17,229 nt of DNA. It comes from Candidatus Pelagibacter sp. Lineage in GTDB: Bacteria; Pseudomonadota; Alphaproteobacteria; Pelagibacterales; Pelagibacteraceae. The translations under genes and the position numbers were made by a program. Location: assembly GCA_028226535.1 (NCBI GenBank), contig JAOJEG010000014.1:1-17229 (forward strand). Reading direction: 5' to 3'. Under the pieces are notes generated by a model, which was not told where the DNA came from, did not search any database, and saw nothing but the letters and a program-made list of their open reading frames with translations. The first letter of the stretch is position 1. Each line of letters starts with the position of its first letter. Shown in pieces: positions 1 through 7,818 of this stretch.

Positions 1-492
1 AAATTTAATAAAGAGATTAAGCTTTTGTTGTCAAAATTAAAATTTAAAAACAATACTTTTGTTCATAGAGATTTCCATGTTTCAAACTTAATTATTAATT
101 CAAAAAATCAGATAGGCTTAATTGATAATCAAGATGCTCTTATTGGTAACAGAGCTTATGATTTAGCTTCTTTGATAGATGATGTAAGATACAAAACACC
201 CAATTCTTTAAAAGATAAACTTTATAATTATTACTTAAAAACTAATAAAAACATTCATGCAAAAAAATTTAAAAATGATTTTGATATTTTATCAGTTCTT
301 AGAAACTTAAAAATTATTGGTATATTTACAAGGTTAGCTGAAAGAGATAAGAAAAAAAAATACTTAAAGCTCATTCCATATGCATGGAAGATGATAGATA
401 GTAGAATGAACAAAAACAAAGAATTATATAATTTGAAGTTGTTATTAGCATCTTTTTTTCCTAAATTAATAACTAATTTAGATGAAAATTAA
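1..492 (+). CDS. amgK: AmgK-like cell-wall amino-sugar kinase (APH fold), 5' partial
   Basis: C-terminal part of an aminoglycoside-phosphotransferase-fold kinase. The reading frame is open to the first base, so the true start lies upstream; the TTG at 25 is only an internal codon. Seen: the Brenner-type catalytic loop HRDFHVSNLI (visible residues 22-31, catalytic Asp24 and metal-binding Asn29), followed by the metal-binding IDNQDA segment that replaces DFG. Both are typical of the APH/choline-kinase family. The stop overlaps the start of the MurU-like gene by 11 bases, so the two are probably translationally coupled. In pseudomonads AmgK phosphorylates MurNAc and GlcNAc at the anomeric position and MurU then makes UDP-MurNAc, a recycling route that bypasses MurA/MurB. 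The AmgK assignment rests mainly on this pairing; another small-molecule APH kinase is possible. Confidence 0.8.
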   Translation, partial: KFNKEIKLLLSKLKFKNNTFVHRDFHVSNLIINSKNQIGLIDNQDALIGNRAYDLASLIDDVRYKTPNSLKDKLYNYYLKTNKNIHAKKFKNDFDILSVLRNLKIIGIFTRLAERDKKKKYLKLIPYAWKMIDSRMNKNKELYNLKLLLASFFPKLITNLDEN

Positions 493-1171
493 TACCGCTC
501 TAATTTTGTGTGCGGGGTTTGGAAAAAGATTAAATCCATTAACTCTAGATACCCCAAAACCATTGATTGAGCTAAACAATGTTTCAGTGCTTGAAACTTG
601 CATTAATTTAATCGAAAGTTTGGGTGTAAAAGAGATTTTTATCAATACTTTTTATCTTAAAGATCAAATTCGTAATTTTATAAATAAAAAAAATTTTAAA
701 CCTAAGATATCAATTATTGAAGATGGTAAAAATATTCTTGATACAGGTGGTGGTATAAAAAATATGCTAAACCACACAAAAGAAGATAATGTTTTAATAT
801 TCAATCCAGATACAATTTGGAAAAAAAATTACTCTGAAGAAATTATTGAAATGGAAAAATTGTATTTTTCCAAACAATTAAAAAACATACTTTTGCTTGT
901 TAATAAAGATTTAAGTTTTGATAAGAATTTAAATGGTGATTTTGATCTTAAAGATGATTTAATTATAAAAAATAATGATAGAAAATTTATTTATACAGGT
1001 TGTCAAATATTAAATAAAAAACTGCTTTCAATTTATAAAACTGAAAAATTTTCAATAAATAATTTGTGGAACGATTTAATTAAAAAAAAAGAACTATATG
1101 GTTTTGAGACTAATAATGATTTTTATCATTTAACAGATCTTAAAACTTTTAAAAAACTACAAGATCTTTAG
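482..1171 (+). CDS. murU: MurU-like N-acetylmuramate-1-phosphate uridylyltransferase
   Basis: Sugar-1-phosphate nucleotidyltransferase of 229 residues, the compact size of MurU rather than of GlmU or long GalU-type enzymes. The N-terminal nucleotide-binding signature is LCAGFGKRLNPLT (9-21), with TPKPL carrying Lys26. DTGGGIKN lies at 87-94, and NPD ending at Asp110 is the likely metal ligand. A later LLLVNKD...NGDFDL stretch resembles the MurU sugar-binding region. Expected reaction: MurNAc-alpha-1-phosphate plus UTP to UDP-MurNAc, feeding peptidoglycan precursor synthesis in the cytoplasm. It starts inside the kinase gene (11-base overlap), and its 3' end overlaps the convergent gpmA by 23 bases. 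A mannose-1-phosphate guanylyltransferase-like role is the main alternative; the kinase neighbour favours MurU. Confidence 0.85.
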   Translation: MKINTALILCAGFGKRLNPLTLDTPKPLIELNNVSVLETCINLIESLGVKEIFINTFYLKDQIRNFINKKNFKPKISIIEDGKNILDTGGGIKNMLNHTKEDNVLIFNPDTIWKKNYSEEIIEMEKLYFSKQLKNILLLVNKDLSFDKNLNGDFDLKDDLIIKNNDRKFIYTGCQILNKKLLSIYKTEKFSINNLWNDLIKKKELYGFETNNDFYHLTDLKTFKKLQDL

Positions 1172-1862
1172 CTCTTTCATCATCCAAGTATTTACAATCT
1201 GTAATTTTTTTATTGTCATCTAAAGTAATTAACAACGGATTTCCAGTTGGTATTTCCAATTTTGAAATTTGATTTTCATCTAATTTAAATAAATATTTAC
1301 ATAATGCTCTAATTGAATTTCCATGTGCAGAAATTAAAATATTATTTTCTGAAATTTTATTTTCTATATCTTTTTTATAAAACTCTAATACTCTCTCATA
1401 TGTATCTTTTAGAGATTCTGTGTCAGGAATTTCGTTTATTGGTATTTCTTTATAGGTTTCAATATTTGTTGGATGATAAGGATTATTTTTATCTAATGGA
1501 TCTGGTCGCAAATTCCATGAACGTCTAAATTGATGAACTTTTTCTTCACCTAGTTTTAATTTCATCTCATCTTTATTTAAACCTGTAAGCGCTCCATAAT
1601 GTCTCTCGTTTAATTGCCAAGCCTCTTTTGAAATTGTTGTATCCTGCAATATTTCTTTTATTAATTTTAAGGTATTTTTTGCTCTTAATTGAAATGACGA
1701 GTAATAAATATCAATATTGATATTTTTTGATTTTATTAGTTCACCTGATTTTTTTGCTTCTAATTTACCATTTTCAGTTAAATCTACATCAACCCATCCT
1801 GTGAATTTTTTTTCAAGGTTCCATGTACTTTGACCATGTCTAACTAATATTAAATAACTCAT
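1149..1862 (-). CDS. gpmA: 2,3-bisphosphoglycerate-dependent phosphoglycerate mutase
   Basis: Complete 237-residue dPGM of the histidine phosphatase superfamily, interconverting 3- and 2-phosphoglycerate in glycolysis and gluconeogenesis. The phosphohistidine motif LVRHGQSTWN holds His9. Then come FTGWVDVDLTENG, the ERHYGAL motif with acid/base Glu86, and SAHGNS with the second active-site His180. The substrate-contacting RRSWNLRPDP stretch at 113-122 is intact. Length matches the family (about 230-250). It starts at ATG 1862, with a weak AAGAG about 8 bases upstream. It diverges from the VanZ-like gene across only 45 bases and collides tail-to-tail with murU. Confidence 0.95.
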   Translation of the reverse strand: MSYLILVRHGQSTWNLEKKFTGWVDVDLTENGKLEAKKSGELIKSKNINIDIYYSSFQLRAKNTLKLIKEILQDTTISKEAWQLNERHYGALTGLNKDEMKLKLGEEKVHQFRRSWNLRPDPLDKNNPYHPTNIETYKEIPINEIPDTESLKDTYERVLEFYKKDIENKISENNILISAHGNSIRALCKYLFKLDENQISKLEIPTGNPLLITLDDNKKITDCKYLDDERAKDLVVF

Positions 1863-1895
1863 TTGTTAATCTCTTAATTTAATTTATAAAATAAA

Positions 1896-1926
1896 ATCAT
1901 ACAATTAATGATTAATTTTTTTTCAA
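1896..1926 (-). promoter_or_regulatory. possible sigma70 promoter for gpmA
   Basis: On the minus strand TTGAAA (1921-1926) and TATGAT (1896-1901) are separated by 19 bases, ahead of gpmA. The -35 would lie inside the start of the divergent VanZ-like gene. The spacing is longer than ideal and the region is AT-rich, so this is tentative. Confidence 0.3.
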
Positions 1927-2303
1927 AATATAAATTCATTTTTTATCTATCTAATTTTATTTTGCTAGTTTTATATCTATTTCCTGGAAGCTTATTAGGC
2001 TGCTTTTTATATAACGATTGTCAATTGCAACCTCAACTAACTAAGGATTTTTTAGTCTCTACAAACCACCTTTATGCTTTTGGCTTATTGTCTATTATTG
2101 GTTTATTTACTTATAAAAATTCAAATGAATTAAATTTTTTAAATTTATATTTAATTCTACTTTCAATAATTTTAGAAATATTACATATATTTATTCCTGC
2201 AAGAAGCTTTGAATTATCTGATTTATTTGGAAATTTACTTGGGGTATCAATTGTTTTAACAATTAATTTTTTATATAGAAAATATGAAAATTATAAAAAT
2301 TAA
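1908..2303 (+). CDS. VanZ-like integral membrane protein
   Basis: Small inner-membrane protein of 131 residues with about four predicted hydrophobic helices (roughly 10-30, 52-69, 77-95 and 107-124). The VanZ-family pattern is visible: a His-containing helix start NHLYAFGLLS (53-62), then Glu90 and His93, PARS at 97-100, and SDLFGNLLG (104-112) with Asp105 and Asn109. VanZ itself lowers teicoplanin susceptibility, but the role of most family members is unknown. The start codon is the ATG 45 bases from the divergent gpmA, with no clear Shine-Dalgarno. Its 3' end overlaps the lipoprotein gene by 20 bases, so the two are likely co-expressed and may act together at the cell envelope (inference). 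Confidence 0.75.
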   Translation: MINFFSKYKFIFYLSNFILLVLYLFPGSLLGCFLYNDCQLQPQLTKDFLVSTNHLYAFGLLSIIGLFTYKNSNELNFLNLYLILLSIILEILHIFIPARSFELSDLFGNLLGVSIVLTINFLYRKYENYKN

Positions 2304-2883
2304 AATTTTATTTATAATACTGTTATTAATTTCTGCCTGTTCTTCAATACCAAAGAATACTTTAAATAGTTGCTCAATATTTAATGAAAGATATCTATGG
2401 TTTAAACATGCAAGTAAATCAGAAAAAAAATGGGGAACCCCTGTTTATTTACAGCTTGCTATTATAAAAATGGAATCAGATTTTGATTGGCTTGCAAAGC
2501 CACCTAGACAAAAACTTTTTAAAGTAATTCCTTATAAAAGACCCTCAACTTCATTTGGATATTCCCAAGCTGTGAAGGGTACTTGGGAGCAATATAAAAA
2601 AGAAACAGGAAATAAACTTGCAGTCAGAACCAGGTTTAAGGATAGTGTTGATTTTATTGGATGGTATACAAGTAAGTCCAGTTCTATTTTAAATATATCT
2701 AAAACTGATGCTTTCAAACAGTATGTTGCTTATCATGAGGGATGGGGAAATTATAAACATTACAAAAAAAATAAAAAGATAATTAATTTAGCAAAAAGAG
2801 TTGAGAAACAATCTAATGTTTATAAAAATCAACTAAAAGGATGTAGTAGCTCGCTAATTAGAAATAAATATATTATTTTTTAG
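2284..2883 (+). CDS. SLT-type lytic transglycosylase-like lipoprotein
   Basis: 199-residue exported lipoprotein. A Lys-rich N-terminus and hydrophobic stretch (3-16) end in the lipobox ISAC with Cys19. The mature part resembles a goose-lysozyme/SLT transglycosylase core: LQLAIIKMESDF has Glu64 in the position of the catalytic acid, FGYSQAVKGTWEQY (91-104) matches the conserved G-Y/L-x-Q segment, and YVAYHEGWGNY (147-157) matches the terminal aromatic/Gly motif. Expected role: cleaving peptidoglycan glycan strands from the periplasmic side to 1,6-anhydroMurNAc ends. It is smaller than most membrane-bound Mlt enzymes. It overlaps the VanZ-like gene upstream by 20 bases and the convergent RND gene by 11 bases. 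The catalytic assignment is from motif likeness only. Confidence 0.75.
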   Translation: MKIIKIKILFIILLLISACSSIPKNTLNSCSIFNERYLWFKHASKSEKKWGTPVYLQLAIIKMESDFDWLAKPPRQKLFKVIPYKRPSTSFGYSQAVKGTWEQYKKETGNKLAVRTRFKDSVDFIGWYTSKSSSILNISKTDAFKQYVAYHEGWGNYKHYKKNKKIINLAKRVEKQSNVYKNQLKGCSSSLIRNKYIIF

Positions 2884-5800
2884 ATAATTCTTTTTTTAAC
2901 TCTAAATCAACAGAGTCTATTCTTTTTGTATTTTTAGCGAGTGTTAAATACATTGTTGGAGTTACATAGAGTGTAAAGAAAGTAGAAATTATCATCCCCC
3001 CAAGTATAGTTGCTCCCACAGCCAATCTAGAAGCTTCACCGGCACCTGGTCCAATATTTCCTATTACTAGAGGTAACATTGCTATCATGGTACTTATAGA
3101 TGTCATCATAATGGGTCTAAATCTCAATTCACAAGCTTCTTTAACTGAGTCTTCTATTTTTTTTCCAGTAGTTCTTATTTGATTTGCATAATCAACTATC
3201 AAAATACTATTTTTTGTTGAGATACCAATCAGAATTACTAAAGCAATTTGAGAAAATATATTTATTGAACTATTTAAGAATAAAATAAATACCAATCCTC
3301 CAAAAACAGCCAATGGTACAGTTAGCATAATTATAAATGGATGAATAAAGGAGTTGAATGTAGCAGCCATTACCAAATATGCAGTTAGTAAACCAAGGGC
3401 AAAAATTATATAAAGTTCATTTGTTGTTTCTTTAACTTCCTCAGACTCACCTTTCCAAGTAATTTGATTAGTGGGTGCTACTTCCGCCATTATATTTTCT
3501 AAATATTCAATTGCCTCAAATAAAGAATAATTTTCATTTATATTTGCTGAAATGGTTACAGCTCTTTGTCTATCATATCTTGCTAATACTTTTGCTGAGC
3601 CTTCTTCCCTTAGGTCAACTAAGTTTGATAATGAGATTAATTCTCCAGTTATGTTAGATCTTACAAAAAGTTTACTTAAACTATCTTTATCTTTTCTATC
3701 AAACAGATATTGTTGAAGAATAATCGGATATTCTTTACCCAATTTATTAAACGTGGTAACTCTTTTGCCACCATATAGTGTCTCTAATGTTTGGCCAATA
3801 GATTTAGTTGATATTCCTAAATCTTTAGCTTTATTTTTATTGATAACTAATTTTACTTCTGGTTTGTTTCTATTATAGTCTGACTCAATTCTAGATAGTC
3901 CTCTATTTGTTCTTAGTTTACTTATAACTTCATTTTGAATTTCTTCTAATTCATCATAGGTACTTCCTAAAATTACCATTTGAACTGGTTTATTATAATT
4001 AGATACCCTTATGGCCTGGGGTGAAATTGGAAATGCTAAAGTTTGAGGCACAGTTACTATTTTACCTATAGCCTGTCGCATTATTGTCATTGCATCCTTT
4101 TCTCGTTTTTTCCAGTCTTCAAGTAAAGCAATAATAATAAAACTATTAAATGAATTTGCAGAGCTTCCAAAACCTGGAACTCTCATTATAAATTTATCAT
4201 AAGGACTATTCTCTGCTTGAAGTAATGGGAGCAATCTCTTTTCTACTACTTGAGCTTTTTCTTGCGTGTAATCAAAAGAACTTCCTTCATCAGTAAATCC
4301 AATGACCAAATAAACACCTCTATCTTCCTTTGGAAGAAGTTCTTTAGTTGTATACATGAATAAAGCAACAGAACCTGCAATAATTAAAATAATAAATGTT
4401 ATTATCGTTTTCTTTTTATTTAGCCAATAATCTAATGTTTCTTTATAAAAATTAGAAAAACCTTTAAAAAAAACATTAAACTTTCTAACAAAAAAACCAG
4501 AACTTGTTTTTTTATTTAAATACTTACTACCTAACATTGGTGAAAGTGTTAAAGCAACGAATGATGAAACAACTATAGAAAATGATAGAGCTATAGCAGT
4601 TTCTCTAAATAAAGTTCCTGATATTCCCTTAATAAAAATTAATGGAATGAATACAGCAAGTAAGATTAAAGTTGTTGCAATAATAGCAAAGGTAATTTGT
4701 TTTGAGCCTTTGTAAGCTGCAATCAAAGGGTTTTCTCCATTTTCTATTCTTCTATATATTGCATCAGTCATAATAACCGAGTCATCAGTAATAATTCCAA
4801 TCGCAAGTATAAAACTAAGAAGTACAAAAATATTTATTGATAAATCAAATAGATAAATACCCAAAAATGATGCAATTAAGCTGACTGGCAGTGCAACAGC
4901 AGGAACGATCACTGCTTTTATATTTCCCAAAAATAAATAAATTATTATTACCACCAAAATAAACGCAATTACTAAAGTTTTATAAACTTCATCAATAGCA
5001 GCTTTAACATATGTGGCTCTATTAAATGAAACTTCTAACTTAAGACTGTCAGGTAAAGTTTTTCTAACTTCTTTAATCTTTTTTTGAATTTCATTTGATA
5101 GTTCAACTGTTGAGGCACCACTTTTTGCGTAAATCCCTATTCCAACTGTTTTTTGATTCAAATTATTTTTACTTTGAGATTTAAATAATGTTTTTTCAGA
5201 AACAGGACCCAATTCTACATTTGCAACATCTGATAATCTTACAATTTTATTTTTTGTTTTTTTAATTGGTAAAAATTTTAATTCATCAATATTTGTATAA
5301 GATTTATCTAAGTTAATTGTTAAATCTATATTATCTGCTTCTAAAGTCCCTGCAGGTAAGCTTATATTCTCATTTCTAAGTGCATTTTCGACTTCTTGAA
5401 TAGTCATGTCATTTGCCGCTAATTTGATAGGGTCAATCCAAACTCTTACACTTAGTTCTCTAAGCCCTCCAAGTAGAATTCTTCCAACACCTTTTACACT
5501 TGAAAAAGCATCGACTAAATATCTGTCTGCATAATCACCAAGTTCCAAATCAGACCAGGTTAATGAAGAAACTGAAAGCCACATTGTTGTAGTGAAACCA
5601 GCTGCTTGCTTTAATATCTGTGGGGCATCTGCTTCTGAGGGAAGAGCATCTACTATTCTTGCTACTCTTTCTCTTATATCATTTGCAGCATCATCAAGCT
5701 CAATATCTGTATCAAACTCTATGTTGATACTGCTTCTTCCATTTTCGGACTTAGAGTCAATATTCTTAATTCCTTCCGCACCTCCTATGACATCCTCTAT

Positions 5801-6001
5801 TACTTGAGTTATTTCTTGATCGATAATTGGAGCTGATGCAGACTTATAATCAACTTTAACTTGTACCACAGGTGGTTGCAAACCATCTGGTAACTCTCTA
5901 ACTGGCAGTTCCGAGTAAACAAATAAACCAAATACAATAAGAATTAAAGACATAACCCATGCTACAACAGGTCGTTTTATGCTTACTTCAGTGATGTACA
6001 T
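2873..6001 (-). CDS. RND-family efflux pump inner-membrane transporter (AcrB/MexB superfamily)
   Basis: Complete 1042-residue HAE1-type RND transporter, within the usual 1020-1050 range, with the expected twofold layout. TM1 lies at about 12-30, a periplasmic porter domain at 32-335, TM2-6 at 340-490, TM7 at about 532-550, a second porter domain at 555-860, and TM8-12 at 863-1020. The proton-relay residues are intact: Asp406-Asp407 in TM4 (GIITDDSVI) and Lys930 in TM10 (GISTKNSILIVDYAN), so it should be an active proton antiporter. It is the last gene of the minus-strand operon, 4 bases after the adaptor gene. No TolC-type channel is encoded in the window, so one must be borrowed from elsewhere if the pump is tripartite. 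Substrates cannot be predicted. Confidence 0.93.
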   Translation of the reverse strand: MYITEVSIKRPVVAWVMSLILIVFGLFVYSELPVRELPDGLQPPVVQVKVDYKSASAPIIDQEITQVIEDVIGGAEGIKNIDSKSENGRSSINIEFDTDIELDDAANDIRERVARIVDALPSEADAPQILKQAAGFTTTMWLSVSSLTWSDLELGDYADRYLVDAFSSVKGVGRILLGGLRELSVRVWIDPIKLAANDMTIQEVENALRNENISLPAGTLEADNIDLTINLDKSYTNIDELKFLPIKKTKNKIVRLSDVANVELGPVSEKTLFKSQSKNNLNQKTVGIGIYAKSGASTVELSNEIQKKIKEVRKTLPDSLKLEVSFNRATYVKAAIDEVYKTLVIAFILVVIIIYLFLGNIKAVIVPAVALPVSLIASFLGIYLFDLSINIFVLLSFILAIGIITDDSVIMTDAIYRRIENGENPLIAAYKGSKQITFAIIATTLILLAVFIPLIFIKGISGTLFRETAIALSFSIVVSSFVALTLSPMLGSKYLNKKTSSGFFVRKFNVFFKGFSNFYKETLDYWLNKKKTIITFIILIIAGSVALFMYTTKELLPKEDRGVYLVIGFTDEGSSFDYTQEKAQVVEKRLLPLLQAENSPYDKFIMRVPGFGSSANSFNSFIIIALLEDWKKREKDAMTIMRQAIGKIVTVPQTLAFPISPQAIRVSNYNKPVQMVILGSTYDELEEIQNEVISKLRTNRGLSRIESDYNRNKPEVKLVINKNKAKDLGISTKSIGQTLETLYGGKRVTTFNKLGKEYPIILQQYLFDRKDKDSLSKLFVRSNITGELISLSNLVDLREEGSAKVLARYDRQRAVTISANINENYSLFEAIEYLENIMAEVAPTNQITWKGESEEVKETTNELYIIFALGLLTAYLVMAATFNSFIHPFIIMLTVPLAVFGGLVFILFLNSSINIFSQIALVILIGISTKNSILIVDYANQIRTTGKKIEDSVKEACELRFRPIMMTSISTMIAMLPLVIGNIGPGAGEASRLAVGATILGGMIISTFFTLYVTPTMYLTLAKNTKRIDSVDLELKKELSKK

Positions 6002-6005
6002 CTAT

Positions 6006-7001
6006 TTATTTTTTCTTTGTCTCAGATTTTTTAAAAGGGTTTAATTTTTTTAACCAATCAAACTTACTTTTTTTTGTTTCAGTCTTAGCTGGCTTACCTT
6101 TTTTTTTCCAACTTGATGCTTTTTGTTTTGAGCCATATTTAATTGGTTTAATCTTTCCATTAGGTCTTGTTTTTTTTAAACCTTCAGCAACTACTGTGTC
6201 ACCCTCTTCAAGGCCAGTTTTGATTTCTACAATTCCTTTTTTTCTTAGTCCAATTTCTACTGGTACTTTTTTTACAGTATTTTCTTTATCTACTTTATAT
6301 ACATAAACATTATCACCTTCCATTATCAGACTGGTATCAAGAATACTTAATGAATTTCTTTCATTATAATTAATAGATACTTCTAATAGTGAACCAGATA
6401 AAAGTTCGTTGTTAGGGTTATCAAGTTTAATCCTTACCGGTAAAGATCTTTTGTTTGTGTCAATTCTGCTTGCAGTAGATTCTACAGTTCCAGGATAATT
6501 TTTAAGAGCATTTCCAGAAAATTTTATATCTACGTTCTGTCCTTTTTTCACATAAGGCGCAAATGTTTCAGGTATATCTACATCTACGAACAGAACTGAA
6601 GTATCTTCTAAATTTAAAATAATTGAGCTTTGTGATACATCTATATCGTTAGAAAAATCTCGTTTACCAATAATTCCATCGAAAGGAGTGGTAATGTTTC
6701 TGTTCTTTAATTTTGCAATTACATCTCCTGTTTTAACTTTTGTATTAAATTTAATTGGTTCTAATATTTCATATTTTTCAATGTTGAAGGATTTAATTTG
6801 TGCCGGAACTGCGGTTCCAAATGTTTCAATTGTATTTTGAAATAATTTTTGCTCAACTACCTTAACAATTATTCCTGGAGGAGGTCTTTTGCTAAATTTT
6901 TTTTTAAAATGATTGCCAATCATTGTTCTTGCAACAATTACAGCTGTAATTATGAAAAAAAATATTATTAATATTGAAATTATTTTAGTTGATCTCTTCA
7001 T
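6006..7001 (-). CDS. RND periplasmic adaptor (HlyD/MFP family) lacking the alpha-hairpin
   Basis: 331-residue membrane-fusion protein. A single N-terminal TM or uncleaved signal anchor spans about 6-24. The first lipoyl half-motif lies at 80-98 (EPIKFNTKVKTGDVIAKL) and the second at 103-131 (starting ITTPFDGIIGKRDF). A beta-barrel domain follows at about 135-210, and the membrane-proximal domain at 215-285 ends in the family's GLEEGDTVVAEGL. In AcrA/MexA-type proteins a helical hairpin of some tens of residues separates the lipoyl halves; here only about 4 residues do. The last 55 residues are very Lys-rich. GGGAG-like help for the start: GGGAG lies 10 bases before the ATG. It sits between the sulfurtransferase (3-base gap) and the pump (4-base gap). 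Confidence 0.9.
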   Translation of the reverse strand: MKRSTKIISILIIFFFIITAVIVARTMIGNHFKKKFSKRPPPGIIVKVVEQKLFQNTIETFGTAVPAQIKSFNIEKYEILEPIKFNTKVKTGDVIAKLKNRNITTPFDGIIGKRDFSNDIDVSQSSIILNLEDTSVLFVDVDIPETFAPYVKKGQNVDIKFSGNALKNYPGTVESTASRIDTNKRSLPVRIKLDNPNNELLSGSLLEVSINYNERNSLSILDTSLIMEGDNVYVYKVDKENTVKKVPVEIGLRKKGIVEIKTGLEEGDTVVAEGLKKTRPNGKIKPIKYGSKQKASSWKKKGKPAKTETKKSKFDWLKKLNPFKKSETKKK

Positions 7002-7004
7002 ATT

Positions 7005-7817
7005 TTAGTTTCTCCCATACTCTGACCAAGAGCCATCGTAAATTGTCGGCATATATTTATCATTTATTAAAGAATAAGCTAGAGCCAATACACTCGCAGT
7101 TACTCCTGAGCCACATGAAAATACAAGATTTTTATCAAAGTCAAAGTTTAATGACTTAAATTTTTCTAAGATTTTATCTTTGCTGACAAATGTATGGTCA
7201 TCATTAATTAACTCTTTAAAAGGTAAGCAAAAAGAATTTTTTATTGAACCACTTCTTAAACCTTTTCTTGGCTCAGCAACTTTACCTTCAAATCTTTCTT
7301 TACTTCTCGCATCAATGACCCTGAAATCATTTTTATCAATATTTTTATCTATCTGTTTTTTACTTTTAACAAGCTCTATATTTTCTTTACATGAATAGAC
7401 AGAATTTTTAGTGATTACTACTTTGTTATTTGTGATTTTATTTTCTTTTTTCCATTTCTTAAATCCACCATCAAGAACATGAACTAGTTTTGGATCATGT
7501 CCAAAATAAATTAAGTTATACCAACATCTACATGAGCTTATTACATCTGAATTATCATAAATTACAATTTCATCTTTATTTTCAATACCCATATCTCTTA
7601 TAATTTTTTCCCATGAATTTAAATCGGTTAACATGTGGGGCAGGTCAGTATTTGTTTTTGAATTCTTATCTAGATCAAAAAAAATTGCATTCGGTATGTG
7701 TTCTTTTAGATATTCCTCAAAGCCATTTCTATTTGTTTGTGGCATATGCCAGGAGCAATCAATAATTTTTACATTATGGATATTTTTTTCTAACCAATTC
7801 GTATCAACTAAAGACAT
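7005..7817 (-). CDS. sseA: 3-mercaptopyruvate sulfurtransferase (double rhodanese)
   Basis: 270-residue two-domain rhodanese. The inactive N-terminal domain spans about 5-130 and has VHVLDGGFKKW. The catalytic C-terminal domain spans about 150-270, with the active-site loop CGSGVTA and Cys235, and it ends in the characteristic YDGSWSEYG. CGSGVTA is the mercaptopyruvate sulfurtransferase signature; thiosulfate sulfurtransferases usually have CRKGVT. Expected reaction: transfer of sulfane sulfur from 3-mercaptopyruvate to a thiol or cyanide acceptor, in cysteine catabolism. No signal peptide is seen, so it should be cytosolic. It follows msrA with a single-base gap and precedes the efflux adaptor by 3 bases, so all four genes probably share one mRNA. 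Confidence 0.9.
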   Translation of the reverse strand: MSLVDTNWLEKNIHNVKIIDCSWHMPQTNRNGFEEYLKEHIPNAIFFDLDKNSKTNTDLPHMLTDLNSWEKIIRDMGIENKDEIVIYDNSDVISSCRCWYNLIYFGHDPKLVHVLDGGFKKWKKENKITNNKVVITKNSVYSCKENIELVKSKKQIDKNIDKNDFRVIDARSKERFEGKVAEPRKGLRSGSIKNSFCLPFKELINDDHTFVSKDKILEKFKSLNFDFDKNLVFSCGSGVTASVLALAYSLINDKYMPTIYDGSWSEYGRN

Positions 7818-7818
7818 A

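Noticed and set aside
25..492. Treating the first gene as complete from the TTG at 25.
   Set aside because: The frame stays open to base 1 and the APH-fold N-lobe is missing, so the gene is cut by the window edge.
3475..3657. Plus-strand open frames inside the RND gene (also 5592-5807), inside gpmA (1313-1528), inside the sulfurtransferase (7180-7398, 7633-7833) and inside the permease (11345-11689).
   Set aside because: Each lies antisense to a strongly supported gene, has low-complexity content and no family motif or ribosome site.
2873..6001. Idea that the RND pump is inactive because the adaptor is reduced.
   Set aside because: The pump is full length and keeps both TM4 aspartates and the TM10 lysine needed for proton transfer.
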